From: Aphelenchoides besseyi
Taxonomy: Eukaryota > Nematoda > Chromadorea > Rhabditida > Aphelenchoididae
Assembly: GCA_024699855.1 (NCBI GenBank)
Contig: JAMPIQ010000002.1
Span: forward strand, 11,408,001 to 11,472,000
Reading direction: 5' to 3'
Length of the DNA: 64,000 nucleotides
Under the pieces are notes generated by a model. The model saw nothing but the letters and a program-made list of their open reading frames with translations. It ran no database searches and had not been told where the DNA came from. The position numbers were made by a program, and so were the translations under genes. The first letter of the stretch is position 1; each line of letters opens with the position of its first letter. Positions 1 to 13,200 of this stretch are shown here, in pieces.

Positions 1-29
1 TAATAAGTTAATTGATCGTTAATGTTCAG

Positions 30-1166
30 GCACTTTTGATTTCTGTGACGAAGATACGAGTTATGATGCGGATGAAATGGATATGAAGTTTCTCGAATCT
101 AATAATCACTTCATTAGTCTTGATGAATTTGAGAAGATTATTGAAAAGTTGGAGGTTGACAGCCGAGATCGAATACTCAGTCTTCACGAGTTTCATCGAC
201 AACATCCGGAGGTTTTGATCGAGAAATTGGAACGAATTTACGATTATTGGGTTGAACGAAGAACTGTGAGTTAAATATAATGTAAGTCGTTCTGAATGCT
301 TCGGTTTTAGAAGCTGGTCACCGACGGTAAAATGAATGTGACGCTTCTACCGTATGTTCCGAACAAATCAAAAGCTGGAGAAAAAGACAATCCGTATATT
401 GCTTTTCGTCATCGAGGACCAAAAGTTACAACTCGCCGAAAACAGAAACTGGACACCGAACAATATGGATCAATGTTAAAATTGGCTGCTGCAATACGTC
501 GAACTCATGTTTTGAGTAAAGCAATGGTCGAGAGAGAAGCATTGAAGACAAAAATACTGGATAGTGATATTGAGTTATTCGAAGAACAATTGGATCTTTT
601 GCAAAGCGGTGGATCAGTGGATGATTTGCCGGATATGTCAACTCAACATGAACCGAGTGTTCTTTCACAAATAGTGCCGAGTGCAAACAAATGGTTATCA
701 ATGGTAAGCGTTTGAATATGCAGGAACTCTTATAATTCTTTAGATTTGGTATGAGGTTGCTCGTGGCATCTATGACGACTCAACTTTACGACGAGATGAC
801 GATCTCTTCGCCATTTCTTCACGACCTGGCCCCGAAGACGGACAATTTGCTTTTCAAAGACAAACTAACTGCTTCTATCGGTCGACTCGAGCTTCCGATT
901 CGTCCGCTGAACCGGAGTATTTTGAAACCACAACCGGGGGTCGTCTTCATCCTCCAACTCATCAACAATCAGTGGGACCAAATGACTGCGATGGAATACG
1001 ATTCAACGAGTTGCACAAATTTCAAAATTTGTTCTTCAAAAAATCGCCTTTCATTCTCTTGAAAAAAGAGACATGGTCAGATTTAACGGGAGAAGGTCGA
1101 GACGTGGTTTGTAGATCTCGTTACGGTCGGGGTGGTCGCCTGAATTTGGACTTTATTTATAGGTAA
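30..1166 (+). CDS. EPC1: Enhancer of Polycomb homologue, N-terminal EPL1 region (5' partial)
   Basis: This encodes the conserved Enhancer of Polycomb domain, the scaffold part of NuA4/TIP60 histone acetyltransferase complexes in the nucleus. Three exons join in frame: 30-265 (opened by an acceptor at 27-29, so earlier exons lie outside the window), 311-703 and 744-1166. The first piece carries the acidic stretch and the EFEKIIEKLE helix. The second has the block NPYIAFRHR followed by a lysine/arginine-rich segment and the MLKL helix. The third has DGQFAFQRQ and ends with a GRGGRLNLD block matching the VGRGGRVLLD block of animal EPC proteins. The reading stops at 1164-1166, directly after this block, where family members usually continue for several hundred residues. 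The stop overlaps a possible donor (AG/GTAAAG), so the gene may continue. Family assignment is strong; the 3' end is uncertain. Confidence 0.88.
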
Positions 1167-2095
1167 AGGGTCGAGCTTTTTGGTTGTATCTCATTTTAAG
1201 CTGCTGCATTCGTTTCTAATTGTCATACGTAAATGTTGGCTTTTTAACTTGAAAACAATTAAACCGCCAGCTTTAATAACTTTTTGAAGTTTGTTGTTCA
1301 GTCAATAATAATCGAATCTTCATCACCGGTTGTTTTCTCTATGTGGGGCTAAACTATTCTTTTGCTTTACGAACTTCGACTTGGGTTTCATAACGTTCAT
1401 CTAATCTTAACTTATACCTCAGTATGTTGACCTCGTGCATTTTGTGTTCTCCGATCTTCTCCATTCTCTTTTGTGCGCATTAGATCGCGTATGTTCGTTG
1501 TTCTGTGCGTTTTGTCATTTTCTTATTTCTTATTAAGAATATTTTGTTTGCAAAATAAAAAGCGGGTTATGTCCGAACTGTTCACTGGAGCCATCGGTTT
1601 GCTTGCAAATCAACAGGTGTGTGAAGGGCTTACGAAAACACTTGTTCTCAAGTTATCATCGTCGATTTCGAAAGTTCTCACGTGAACGTTAGTCGGAGGT
1701 TTCGAAATTGCCGACCACGTTCAGTGCACTTTGTTTCGTTAATTCACAAACAAATGAAAGTGCGTGACAAGACGTTTGTTACTGGACGATCGTGTGTATG
1801 TGATGGTTATTCGACGTCTGAGACTGAAGGCCAAAAACCTCACGAATCATTGAACTCAACCTATGAATTGGTTTTGAAACGAAATTGTCGGACAAGGTGA
1901 CTGAACAGCAGAAGCAAGCAGCCGAATGATCTTGCTGTCTGGTACCCAAACGTTTTCGAAGTACTTGGAGTGAATTGTGAAATTAACTTCTCAACATTTG
2001 TCATTTAATGTTTCGATTTTTTCGGGTTTTTACGCGTTTTCGTGAATTGAGATTCATTTGCATTCAATCTTTTTATTCTGATATTCGCAGAAAAA
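1167..2095. other. Spacer between EPC and CHCHD2, T-rich
   Basis: No gene can be supported here. The plus strand is T-rich, like introns and leaders of plus-strand genes elsewhere in the window. Short open stretches exist (1473-1685, 1682-1900) but match nothing I recognise. A CGCAG acceptor-like site ends about 2090, five bases before the ATG of the next gene, so part of this is probably leader or outron of that gene, or a missing 3' intron/exon of EPC. Confidence 0.4.
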
Positions 2096-2636
2096 ATGGT
2101 TCGCCGACGTGCTGCTTCGCCTCGACCGTCCGCGCCCGTTCGCTCTGCATCGCCTCCTTCTTCTTATCAACGTGCTCCGGCCGCTGCACCAGCTCCAGGA
2201 TTCCAACAACGTACTGCAGGTCCGGGAATGGCCCCTCCCGGTGTTCCTTCTCAAGGCCCCGGATTAATGGGACAAATGGGTACGTTTTGTTGCACTTTTA
2301 ACCTTAGTTTAATATTATTTTAGCTGCTACTGCTGGTGGAGTGGCCATCGGTTCGGCAGTTGGTCACGCTGTCGGTAACATGTTCAGCGGAGGACATGGA
2401 CCGGCTGCAGAACAACAAGCAGCAGCTCCTCAATATCAACAACAAGCTCAACAAGTTCAAAACTCGCAAACTCCGTGCGAAATCGAATGGCGTCAATTTC
2501 TCGAATGGTAACTAATTTCGATCTCTAATTTCAATTGACTTGATCGATTTTCAGCAGTCAAAATCAACCTGATTTGAACATGTGTCAAAGCTACAATGAT
2601 TTGTTCAAGCAATGCAAAACACGTTACAACATGTAA
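2096..2636 (+). CDS. CHCHD2: CHCHD2/CHCHD10-type twin CX9C mitochondrial protein
   Basis: A small protein of the CHCHD2/CHCHD10 family, which acts in the mitochondrial intermembrane space and in stress signalling. Three exons, 2096-2279, 2324-2507 and 2555-2636, give 149 residues. The N-terminus (MVRRRAASPRPSAP) is basic and rich in Ser, Pro and Ala, as expected for a mitochondrial presequence. A central Gly/Ala hydrophobic segment (GGVAIGSAVGHAVGN) follows, then a Gln/Ala-rich linker. The C-terminus has two exact C-x9-C pairs, CEIEWRQFLEC and CQSYNDLFKQC, the disulfide hairpin of the CHCH fold. The ATG is chosen because an acceptor-like CGCAG lies five bases upstream. An AATAAA is at about 2700. 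The next gene starts about 170 bases downstream on the same strand, so the two may be co-transcribed. Confidence 0.86.
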
Positions 2637-2807
2637 ACCTGCAGTTTCGTATTCTCGTCGATATCGTTTGCAAACATAGGTGTCCGAAGTTTTTGATGAA
2701 ATAAAACACTGTGAAGGTTTACGAGCTATTAATTGAGAGGCATTTCCATTGCATATCTATCCATTAACGAAATTTCAAATACAATCATCTTTGTTAGTCG
2801 GAAAAAG

Positions 2808-3881
2808 ATGTCAACCGTCGGATTCATTGGCTTGGGCAATATGGGAGGCTTCATGGCCCGCAATTTGCTTAAAAAAGGACGTCAATTGGTTGTTTTCGAC
2901 GTCGATAAGAAGAAAAGCGATCTGCTTGTGCAGTTTGGCGCTACGTTGGCTGCTGATCCCGCAGAAGTTGGGGATCGTGCAAGCGAAGTCATTTTTACGA
3001 TGTTACCAAACAGTTCGCATGTCGATTCAGTTTTTAATGGAGATAATGGGATTTTACAGTAAATTCAATTATTCCAGACAACTCGAACGAATTTCTTAAT
3101 TTCAGAACATTGAAACCAAACTCGCTTTGCATTGATTGCAGTACCATTGATCCGGTAACTACTGCAAATTTGGCTAAACAAACTGCTGAAAAGAAGTCAA
3201 CTTTCTTGGATGCGCCAGTATCTGGTGGTGTAGTCGGTAAGATTATTGGTTATCCACTCGTTTGATTACTTCTATTAAAGGTGCTGAATGCGGCACATTA
3301 ACGTTTATGGTTGGTGGTCCAAATGAGGGTTTCGAACAAGCCAAACCCTACTTCCAAGAGATGGGTAAAAATGCGGTTTATTGTGGAGAAGTCGGCGCCG
3401 GACAATCGACGAAAATCTGCAATAACATGTTGCTCGGAATTCACATGATCGGAGTTGCTGAAGCGTTGAATCTTGGTGTAAAGTATGTAATTAACTGCTT
3501 ATATCCGATTACTTTCTAGCATTTAGGTTAGGTCTTGATCCAAAACGATTGACCGAAATCATTAACACAAGCAGTGGTCGTTGCTGGTCCACAGACACTT
3601 ACAATCCAGTTCCCGGTGTGATGGAAAATGTTCCATCGTGTCGAGGATATTCCGGTGGATTTGGGAATTCATTGATGGCTAAGGTAATAAAAGTTACAAT
3701 GTTATGATTCATCGGATTACAGGATTTGGGAATTGCACAAAACGTGGCTACTGAGTTTCGGGCTCCCATTCCGTTAGGTTCATTGGCGCATCAAATGTAC
3801 CGCATTCTATCCAGTTTGCCCGATTATAAAGACAAAGATTTCGGTTCAGTCTACGAATTCTTGTGCAAAGAATCAAAATGA
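2808..3881 (+). CDS. HIBADH: 3-hydroxyisobutyrate dehydrogenase, complete
   Basis: The enzyme of mitochondrial valine catabolism that oxidises 3-hydroxyisobutyrate to methylmalonate semialdehyde with NAD. Five exons (2808-3058, 3106-3236, 3281-3482, 3527-3683, 3723-3881) give 299 residues with all phases consistent. The Rossmann motif [16 protein letters not shown] is at residues 5-20, [20 protein letters not shown] is the conserved substrate-binding block, and the catalytic-lysine region reads [13 protein letters not shown]. The C-terminal half ends with the usual YGSVYEFL-like tail (FGSVYEFLC). The start at 2808 begins the family core almost at once, so no long transit peptide is visible; an upstream exon or a non-canonical start is possible. 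TTGTTAG eleven bases upstream could be a cis or spliced-leader acceptor. AATAAA lies at 3953. Confidence 0.94.
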
Positions 3882-4673
3882 TTAGTTAGATGCTAGGATA
3901 AATGAGATAGACTTCTACAAATACCTGTTGTTGCCTTTCTTGCTAATAAGTTAATAAACAAAGTTCTCAATGAATTCGTGATTGCATCATAGGGTAATAT
4001 GAAGTTTTCATATAAATTTTAAGTGTAAGAGAGTATAAGTACAAACGAATTTCATCGGCGTATTCTCGCGTCGAATCGGGTAACGATCGGAACTCTTTCA
4101 ATTCGGCTTCCCCTCCGACCAGCGGCCTTTTTGCTTTTTTTGTGTCCGTGAATTTGCTTGATGACAAGCGTAAGACGACAGGAAATAAGCGCGGCGTTGA
4201 GTAAGAGCTAACACCGTTTTTGCGCGTTTGGTGTCGAAACTGAATGAGCTGATCGTTTTCGTAACTGACCTTTGATTGCGGTCTTGGTTGAAATGACGTG
4301 TGAGCAGATGCTACAGTTTTAAATCGTACAGTTAGAAACCGCGATCTTCTTCGCTGGTTCTCGAAATTGCACCAAAACCGCGCACACAAGATGCCTTTCG
4401 TATAAAGCTTCCGGTCTTTGTAATTGTGTCGTGTCATCAGCAGGTTTGCATGTGTTCGCTTGTGCTCACGAGAAAATGAACAAGAATTGTACTCATAAGT
4501 GTCTGAACTTTCCGCAATTTATTTCCTTTTCCATGAGTTGCAATTAAACTTGTCGTTGCGCAATGCGTTGAAGTCGTTAAAAATCGATTGCGTTCAAATG
4601 ACTTTAGCTGCTTCGGTAGTCGACGCTAATTTTTGATTTATTTCAGAAGAACTCGAATGGCTTCTTGTTGATC
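3882..4673. other. Spacer upstream of SMAD4
   Basis: This holds the 3' end of HIBADH (AATAAA at 3953-3958) and the leader of SMAD4, including an acceptor-like TTTCAG at 4641-4646. A 156-codon antisense open frame (3967-4437) has no recognisable motif and was not accepted as a gene. No repeats were noticed. Confidence 0.4.
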
Positions 4674-6953
<2,280 letters not shown>

Positions 6954-7277
6954 TCAACTTTTTGTTCATTGAATTTATCGGGTATTAGACAAACAGAAAT
7001 CTTACCGTTTCTCTCGTAGTCATAGTTTGATACAACAACAAAACCCACTTTATAAAGCGAAATCGTTTTGTTTAACTTCTCAACGGATATAAACGTTTGG
7101 ATCCAATTCATTTGTCGTTCTTCGAACTTTTTCGTTTATGTAAAGTAGAAGTTTTTATAGTAAAATGCAATAAAAGAAACACCGTACAGATATTTACACA
7201 GAAAAATAACGAGCAGATCGCTCGTTGCACAGGGGAAATAAAATTGAAAGTCGACAACGAGGTGGAAAACTCGTAGT
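6954..7277. other. Convergent 3' spacer between SMAD4 and PTPN4
   Basis: About 320 bases hold the two facing 3' untranslated regions. Nothing beyond this is visible. Confidence 0.5.
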
Positions 7278-10200
7278 TCAACGCGCTTTCTGATACTCGG
7301 CAAGTGGCTTAAGTAACTCCTGATTGTACGCTTGAATGATGCATCGACAGACGAATGTGTATTGTTCCTTAAAAACAACATTGTTGTCAGATCTAACGAT
7401 TACAACGTACCACCGTTTGAATTAACATCGCTCGCTGGTCGCGCATTGTTCGCACGACATCCAACGGATAGACGGGTTCGTTTCCTTCGATTAAACAAGC
7501 CGCCGTTTCCATCAAAATCAGAACTCCCGTTCGACCGATGCCCTAAAAGCGCAAAGGTTTTGTTAGCATACTTCGAGAGCTCTTACCGCCGAGCAATGTA
7601 CGATTATCGGATCTAATGAGCCATTTCGAGCTGCTCGTACTTCCCCAACAAAATCAATGAAATGTTTGGCATCCTCCGGCACTCCGTGATCAGGCCAAGC
7701 CGTGTACTGCATCTGAGTGATCAAACGTTCTTCTCCCTTCTGAAATTAAAGATTATTTGCGATTATGTAACAGACAAATTAAAAACAATTCACTCATTTT
7801 TGAACTTACCATTTTGTTTCGTACAGATAATTCTCGATAATAACAATATTGTTCGCTTCGCTCGCTGATATTCGTAATGACCAGTTGACCATACTCCACA
7901 GATTCTTTTCGATTCGGCCAATACTGATGACACTTAACTCGGTCCTTCTCAACCAAAGTCGTTAACATGACGATATTCGTTGAGCTCTGTTCCCAGACCA
8001 TTGTCCAAAAATCTCCAGCAGTATGTGGAAGTGGTCCTTGCGTAGCGATATAACTATTCAAAATACCATTTGGAATTTCCATCTTAAGAAGCAAGTATTC
8101 ATATTCTGTTTTTGTGTTTTAACTTACATTTACATGACTGGCATTAATATAATCGCCACTAGGTGCTCGTTCCAAAATGACTCTTGTCGAATCGTAGGGT
8201 CTTATCTTAATCATAGATAATTAATGACACCTACGTTATAGCGTTTCTTACATCTCGATATCTGTTTTTTCCTACATTTGTTGATAGATCGGAATCGTCC
8301 ATGCTCATTCCTGGTTTCTTTCTGTACAGCAATTCAAACTGTTTTGTTATTGTTCCAGAGTCCAAAGATTCTTTGAGAATCCGCAATGATTGAGCTAATT
8401 TGTGCGAACGTGGTACAGCTTCGGAAACATGTTCTGCTTCAGGGACCGAATAATGTCGATTCTCCGATTCATCCAACTCGCCATAACGGTAAACTATAAA
8501 ACGGAATTAGCTTCGACATAACTTTCGTTACTTACCGTTTGGTTTAACTGTCAATGTCATCTCTCCGTAATTTCGCAAACTTCGAATAAAATTGACTACA
8601 TTCGAATAAGACCACGTGCTAATGTCTTGTCCATTGATTTTGATGACTTGGTCACCTTCGTTTAATCGTGGAAAACAACGATCTGCCGCACTTCCCGCAC
8701 TGATTCGACTAATGATCACAGGATGAATTGTATCTGTTCCGCCAGTCACATTAAAACCAAAACGTCCTTGACTGTCCGGTTGCATTCGCACAAGAACATA
8801 GCCGTCTTCGCTGTTGTTACTAGCCGGTGACGTTGATGGAGCTCTTTGAGTTGAAAGACCTCGTTTCGTTGCATTAGCTGAAGCAATGAATTCACCATAA
8901 AGAGCTTTCAAACGTCCACTATTATTCGGCATGATACCGTTGGTGCGCAAGATTGGGCCGTCAGTTATCGACGAAGAAGTAGAATTTTGAGTCGGCGAAG
9001 AATCGTAGCTTACTCCATTAGCACTTCGTCGTTGAGCAGGTGTTGTTAAATAAGTTGGGAATTCACTCATTGTAGATGACAAATTGTGATTGTTGACCTC
9101 ATATGCTGAGCGACCGTTAAGCGAAGGAACTGGTGGTCGAGCGTTGTTGTTACTGTACAGAGAATAACCGTAGGACAAATGTGGTGAGTTGTTGTTCAAA
9201 CTGCCACCGTTGGACGAGGAAGAACTCGAATGAGCTCCGTTGACGTGCACTTGTCCGTTATTGAAATCGTAACGATAAGGTGCACCGTTCTGGCCGTTGA
9301 TCAAAAGCGAATTCCGACTGCCCTTCGATTGAACAGAATTGTGATTTCCGTTCCGTTGTCGATTCTGATGTGCTCCATTGCTTAGTTGACTTGATGAACT
9401 TGAAGCCTGAATTTACGCGATTATTCGAGAATCCAAATTGCCAGTTAATTTTGTCGTGGTATTCGCAAAATTCACCTGCCCCACTAGTTTTCGTAATTAG
9501 TTTGATTTGCGAGAAGAATCCCGAATTTTCCCAAATATACTAATCAGCCAATAATTAAGCAAACTTCATACGTGATCAGCACCACTAAGTGGTAATCCAT
9601 TCGATTTGTGTAGGCGGTCAGAACGCCGATGCTCGATTGAACGCTTTTCATCGGCCGATAAAACAACATTCGAATTGGGATCGATCGACGTCACCCGTGG
9701 GGTTACTTTTGGCGCACGTCTACGACTGCCAATTGGTTGGCAGCCGTGAGTTGATTTGGCCAGATCGGGAGATCGATTACTATCGATGGGAGCGAGTTTG
9801 GATGTGGAACGGTTGCGGTTTGTTGATGGAATACGTGATGCACGAGCGGGATCGCGACGGGAAATCGGGGCTTTGTCAAAGTCCACTGAAGTTGAACGAG
9901 GCAAAGTCTCGATGATGAGCATTCGATTCGGAATACGCTCCCGCATGGCATTCAGCATTAATTAGCGAATCGCTTTTCAACAAAGTAACTGTAAGCGAAT
10001 ATAAGCACATGGAAAGACATTGCGCGTAAACGCGTCGTAGCGACTGTTCGATTAATTCGTGGTCGCGGTGTTCGCCACGATGAACACTTGGTGGCGAAAA
10101 ACACGAAGCGGATTTAACGATTAGACCGTGACACATTTAAAATCACAAAGCAGAAGACCGTTTAAACAAAAAGAATCGCAAAACGGTTTAAATTAACAAC

Positions 10201-13200
10201 TCGAAATGTTTCTTTTTGCGCGCGAGGTCGTTGAAATGATCTGCATAATAAGAAGTTCTTCATCAAACAATCTCGGTCACTTCGAAGTAATGCGAGCGAT
10301 AGAAATTGTGACAGTAACGAGGGCGAAGTGACAACAATGACCGAACATCTCCGTTGAGCTCTTCGTTTGCGACAGATCCGGTGGAACTCTTATTCCCCGC
10401 TCTCTACTTCATCCTTCGTCATCATCGACAAAAATTTGCTGCTCGTTTTTGTTGTTTCAAAAAATTTTCTCTCTTCAAACAATGCGAAGCAAAGTCGTCT
10501 TTTGCAATGAAAAGGCGCGACAAAATCTCTCGATTAATGAAGAAGACAAATGAGGGATGAAATTAGTGGAAAACGAAGACCAATGCTGTGGATTGTTCCA
10601 AACGTTTCGTAAACAAAATATCGGAATAAGCTCGTTTTACAATCCGTCTCGACGAAATCGCAGATGCACGTCGGAAATCAAGAAGCAGATTGGCCCCGAA
10701 CAGTGGACCCGAAACCTATTGGCTAATTGCTAAGGTAAAATAAACGGCTGTACAAACACGTGAACGAACCAATTCAGAAAAAACACTATCTCGTGCATGC
10801 GGCTATCGCAAGCGTGCGAAAGCATGTCCCTTAAGCACACTGTTGCGACACGAACAATGTGAAGTGACGATCAACGCCAATTCACTCGGACGTAGGAATT
10901 GCATGAAAAACGAAACACCAAGAGGTCGATTTGCCAATGTCGAATCGAAACGTTTTGCAAAATTTGATGAGTTGGAATCGTTTATTTGGTGCTTTTAAAT
11001 TCCCCGCTGAACAAAACTTACTTGATTGTTGTCGTTGAAGATGGTTGATTTGCCGCGAAACGATTGCCACGTTCCACCGTTAGTTTCGTCATCAGACATC
11101 GAATAAACTGCACCGCGATTTCGCACCGACGGAACAATCGAGCTGTTGATTATTAGCGACGCAGAATCGTAAGGAGATGGGCTGTGACTAAGTCGATTCG
11201 ATTGTTGATATTCGGAATCGAATGCACGAGCTTGATGTCGCATTTCGCTCAGTTGTGGTGTCAACGAAACAGCATTCCACGATCGTCGTGTTGTTGTCGG
11301 TTGTTGTTGTTGTTCAATAGCCACTGCGTTCGGGTTCTCAGCTGACAAACTCAAAGTTTGTAAGCTCGTTGCAAGTGCAGAGTTGGCTGGAACCCGAGAT
11401 CGGGGATGATCGACGGGTGGCTGTTGAAGTATTGTTGGCGGTAAGGTCGATGGATCAGGGATTGTTCCGTTGAAAACCACACTATGCCGCTTTGATTGCT
11501 TCGATAAAGACGGAGTGACGCTCTCACTGAAAACAATCGAGTAGTCTTCATCTCATGACATTCTTAATCCTAACAGTCAACAAAAAACGAGTGTGTTTCA
11601 AGCGTCGTTCGATCGCTCCGAACAATTTACAAAAAAGTTCAGAAAAATGTGATGTTAATGGCAATTAACTATTTTTTTAAACTCCTCATTAGCTCAATTA
11701 AATGCAATTTACGTGTTTTTATGCTTCGCTGCGAGTTTTAACTTACCAACGTCGTCGATTCGGCAAAGTCCCGAGGTACGACTGGTCGATTCCATTATTA
11801 AGTTTCAGTTGTTGTTGGAAAACGGATGCTCGCATACTCGACCGCAATTTTGCTTCTGCCAATGTGACCGGAGGTTTACGTCGAGGAACCGGAGAGAATA
11901 AACGCGCAGTTAATTTGGTATGATTGCCATTTTTATCGAATCTCTCCACCTCATCTCGAGTTTCATCGGCAGTTGAATTGTTAGCCCGCTGACTTGAGTC
12001 TGTTGGTGATTGTGCTTCGACATTTGGATGATATAGCGATTCAATCCAATCTCCACCAACAGCAAATTTGAGCATAACTGCGAACAATAATGTTAACCAC
12101 ACTCAGATGGCGTTTGTTCATGTTCTTATGCGTGGAGAATGGACCAAAGTGCTTACTGTCGCCAATGCATAGCGACAACGAAATCTCAAATAAACGTTTT
12201 AAATTACGACGAAAATATATTAATACGAGGAACGTGAAAAGAAACAGAAGTTGATTAGAACTTTGCCGCGTAGATCGCTTCTTAAGAAAGTAAGTTTGAA
12301 GAGTTTGCTTTTTGAGTCAATTCTTAAGTCGAGGATGAGCTTCGTAGCCCATGGGAAAGTGTGGAATGAAAGAAATCCAAGCAGTCAAATGGCACGCAAG
12401 TCTCCGGTTTTGGTCATTTTATGTGCGACAAACAATTTTGGACGTTTAACTTGTGCTCTGAACCAATCTCGAACTATCAAATGATGTTGATTGCAAAAAA
12501 AGATTCAGTTGTTTTGAGTTGGTTTTCCTCAGCGCCAGTTTACATTGCATAGTGGACATGAAAACTGACGAATGAAAAGGCTGTTTGCCTCGGAAGAAGT
12601 GGACGTTTAGTAGTCAAAAAAAAAGAGTGAAAATGTGACTGTTCTAAAAACTTGTCATTGATTCCAAAAAAACATGGTCAATGATGATAAAGTGCGAGCA
12701 GTTAGCCCATCGGGAATCGAAGAGTTGGCGGCACTTTCTGCTCATACCAACAAGACGGCACAGAATGGACATTGGGACACGAATTCCAGAGCGTCCGGTT
12801 TTTAATTCCACTTTCTAGCGACAAAGACCTTTCATACAAATGACATCTAAGTTTGATTCTCGAGAGAAAAGTTATTAGTCAGATGCACAAAACCGCAAAG
12901 TGATGTTTTTTAGAGGAAATGATCTGAATTCAGCGTACGAATTGGAACGATGTTACGGGAATTGGTCTTCAATGAATCTAATGCGATGGATGAAAGGACT
13001 CGTACGAATTCGAAGCAGAAAACAATACCTGTAGACATTTCGACACGTTCGAGTCGAAATCAGTGATGAGGAGGAATGAATGATTGTGGCCCGAAATTTC
13101 CACAAGAATGAAGGAGCCCCAGAGGGAAAAAGTGCGCCAAATATAAAAAATAAACACGCCTCGCTCATAGATTCCAGAATTGCATTCAGCCGCGAAAGGA

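Noticed and set aside
1473..1900. Two short plus-strand frames, one with a hydrophobic N-terminal part
   Set aside because: No family recognised; the hydrophobicity follows from T-rich DNA, and no splice link to EPC or CHCHD2 could be established.
3967..4437. 156-codon minus-strand open frame
   Set aside because: No domain, signal or splice context; composition resembles random reading of a leader region upstream of SMAD4.
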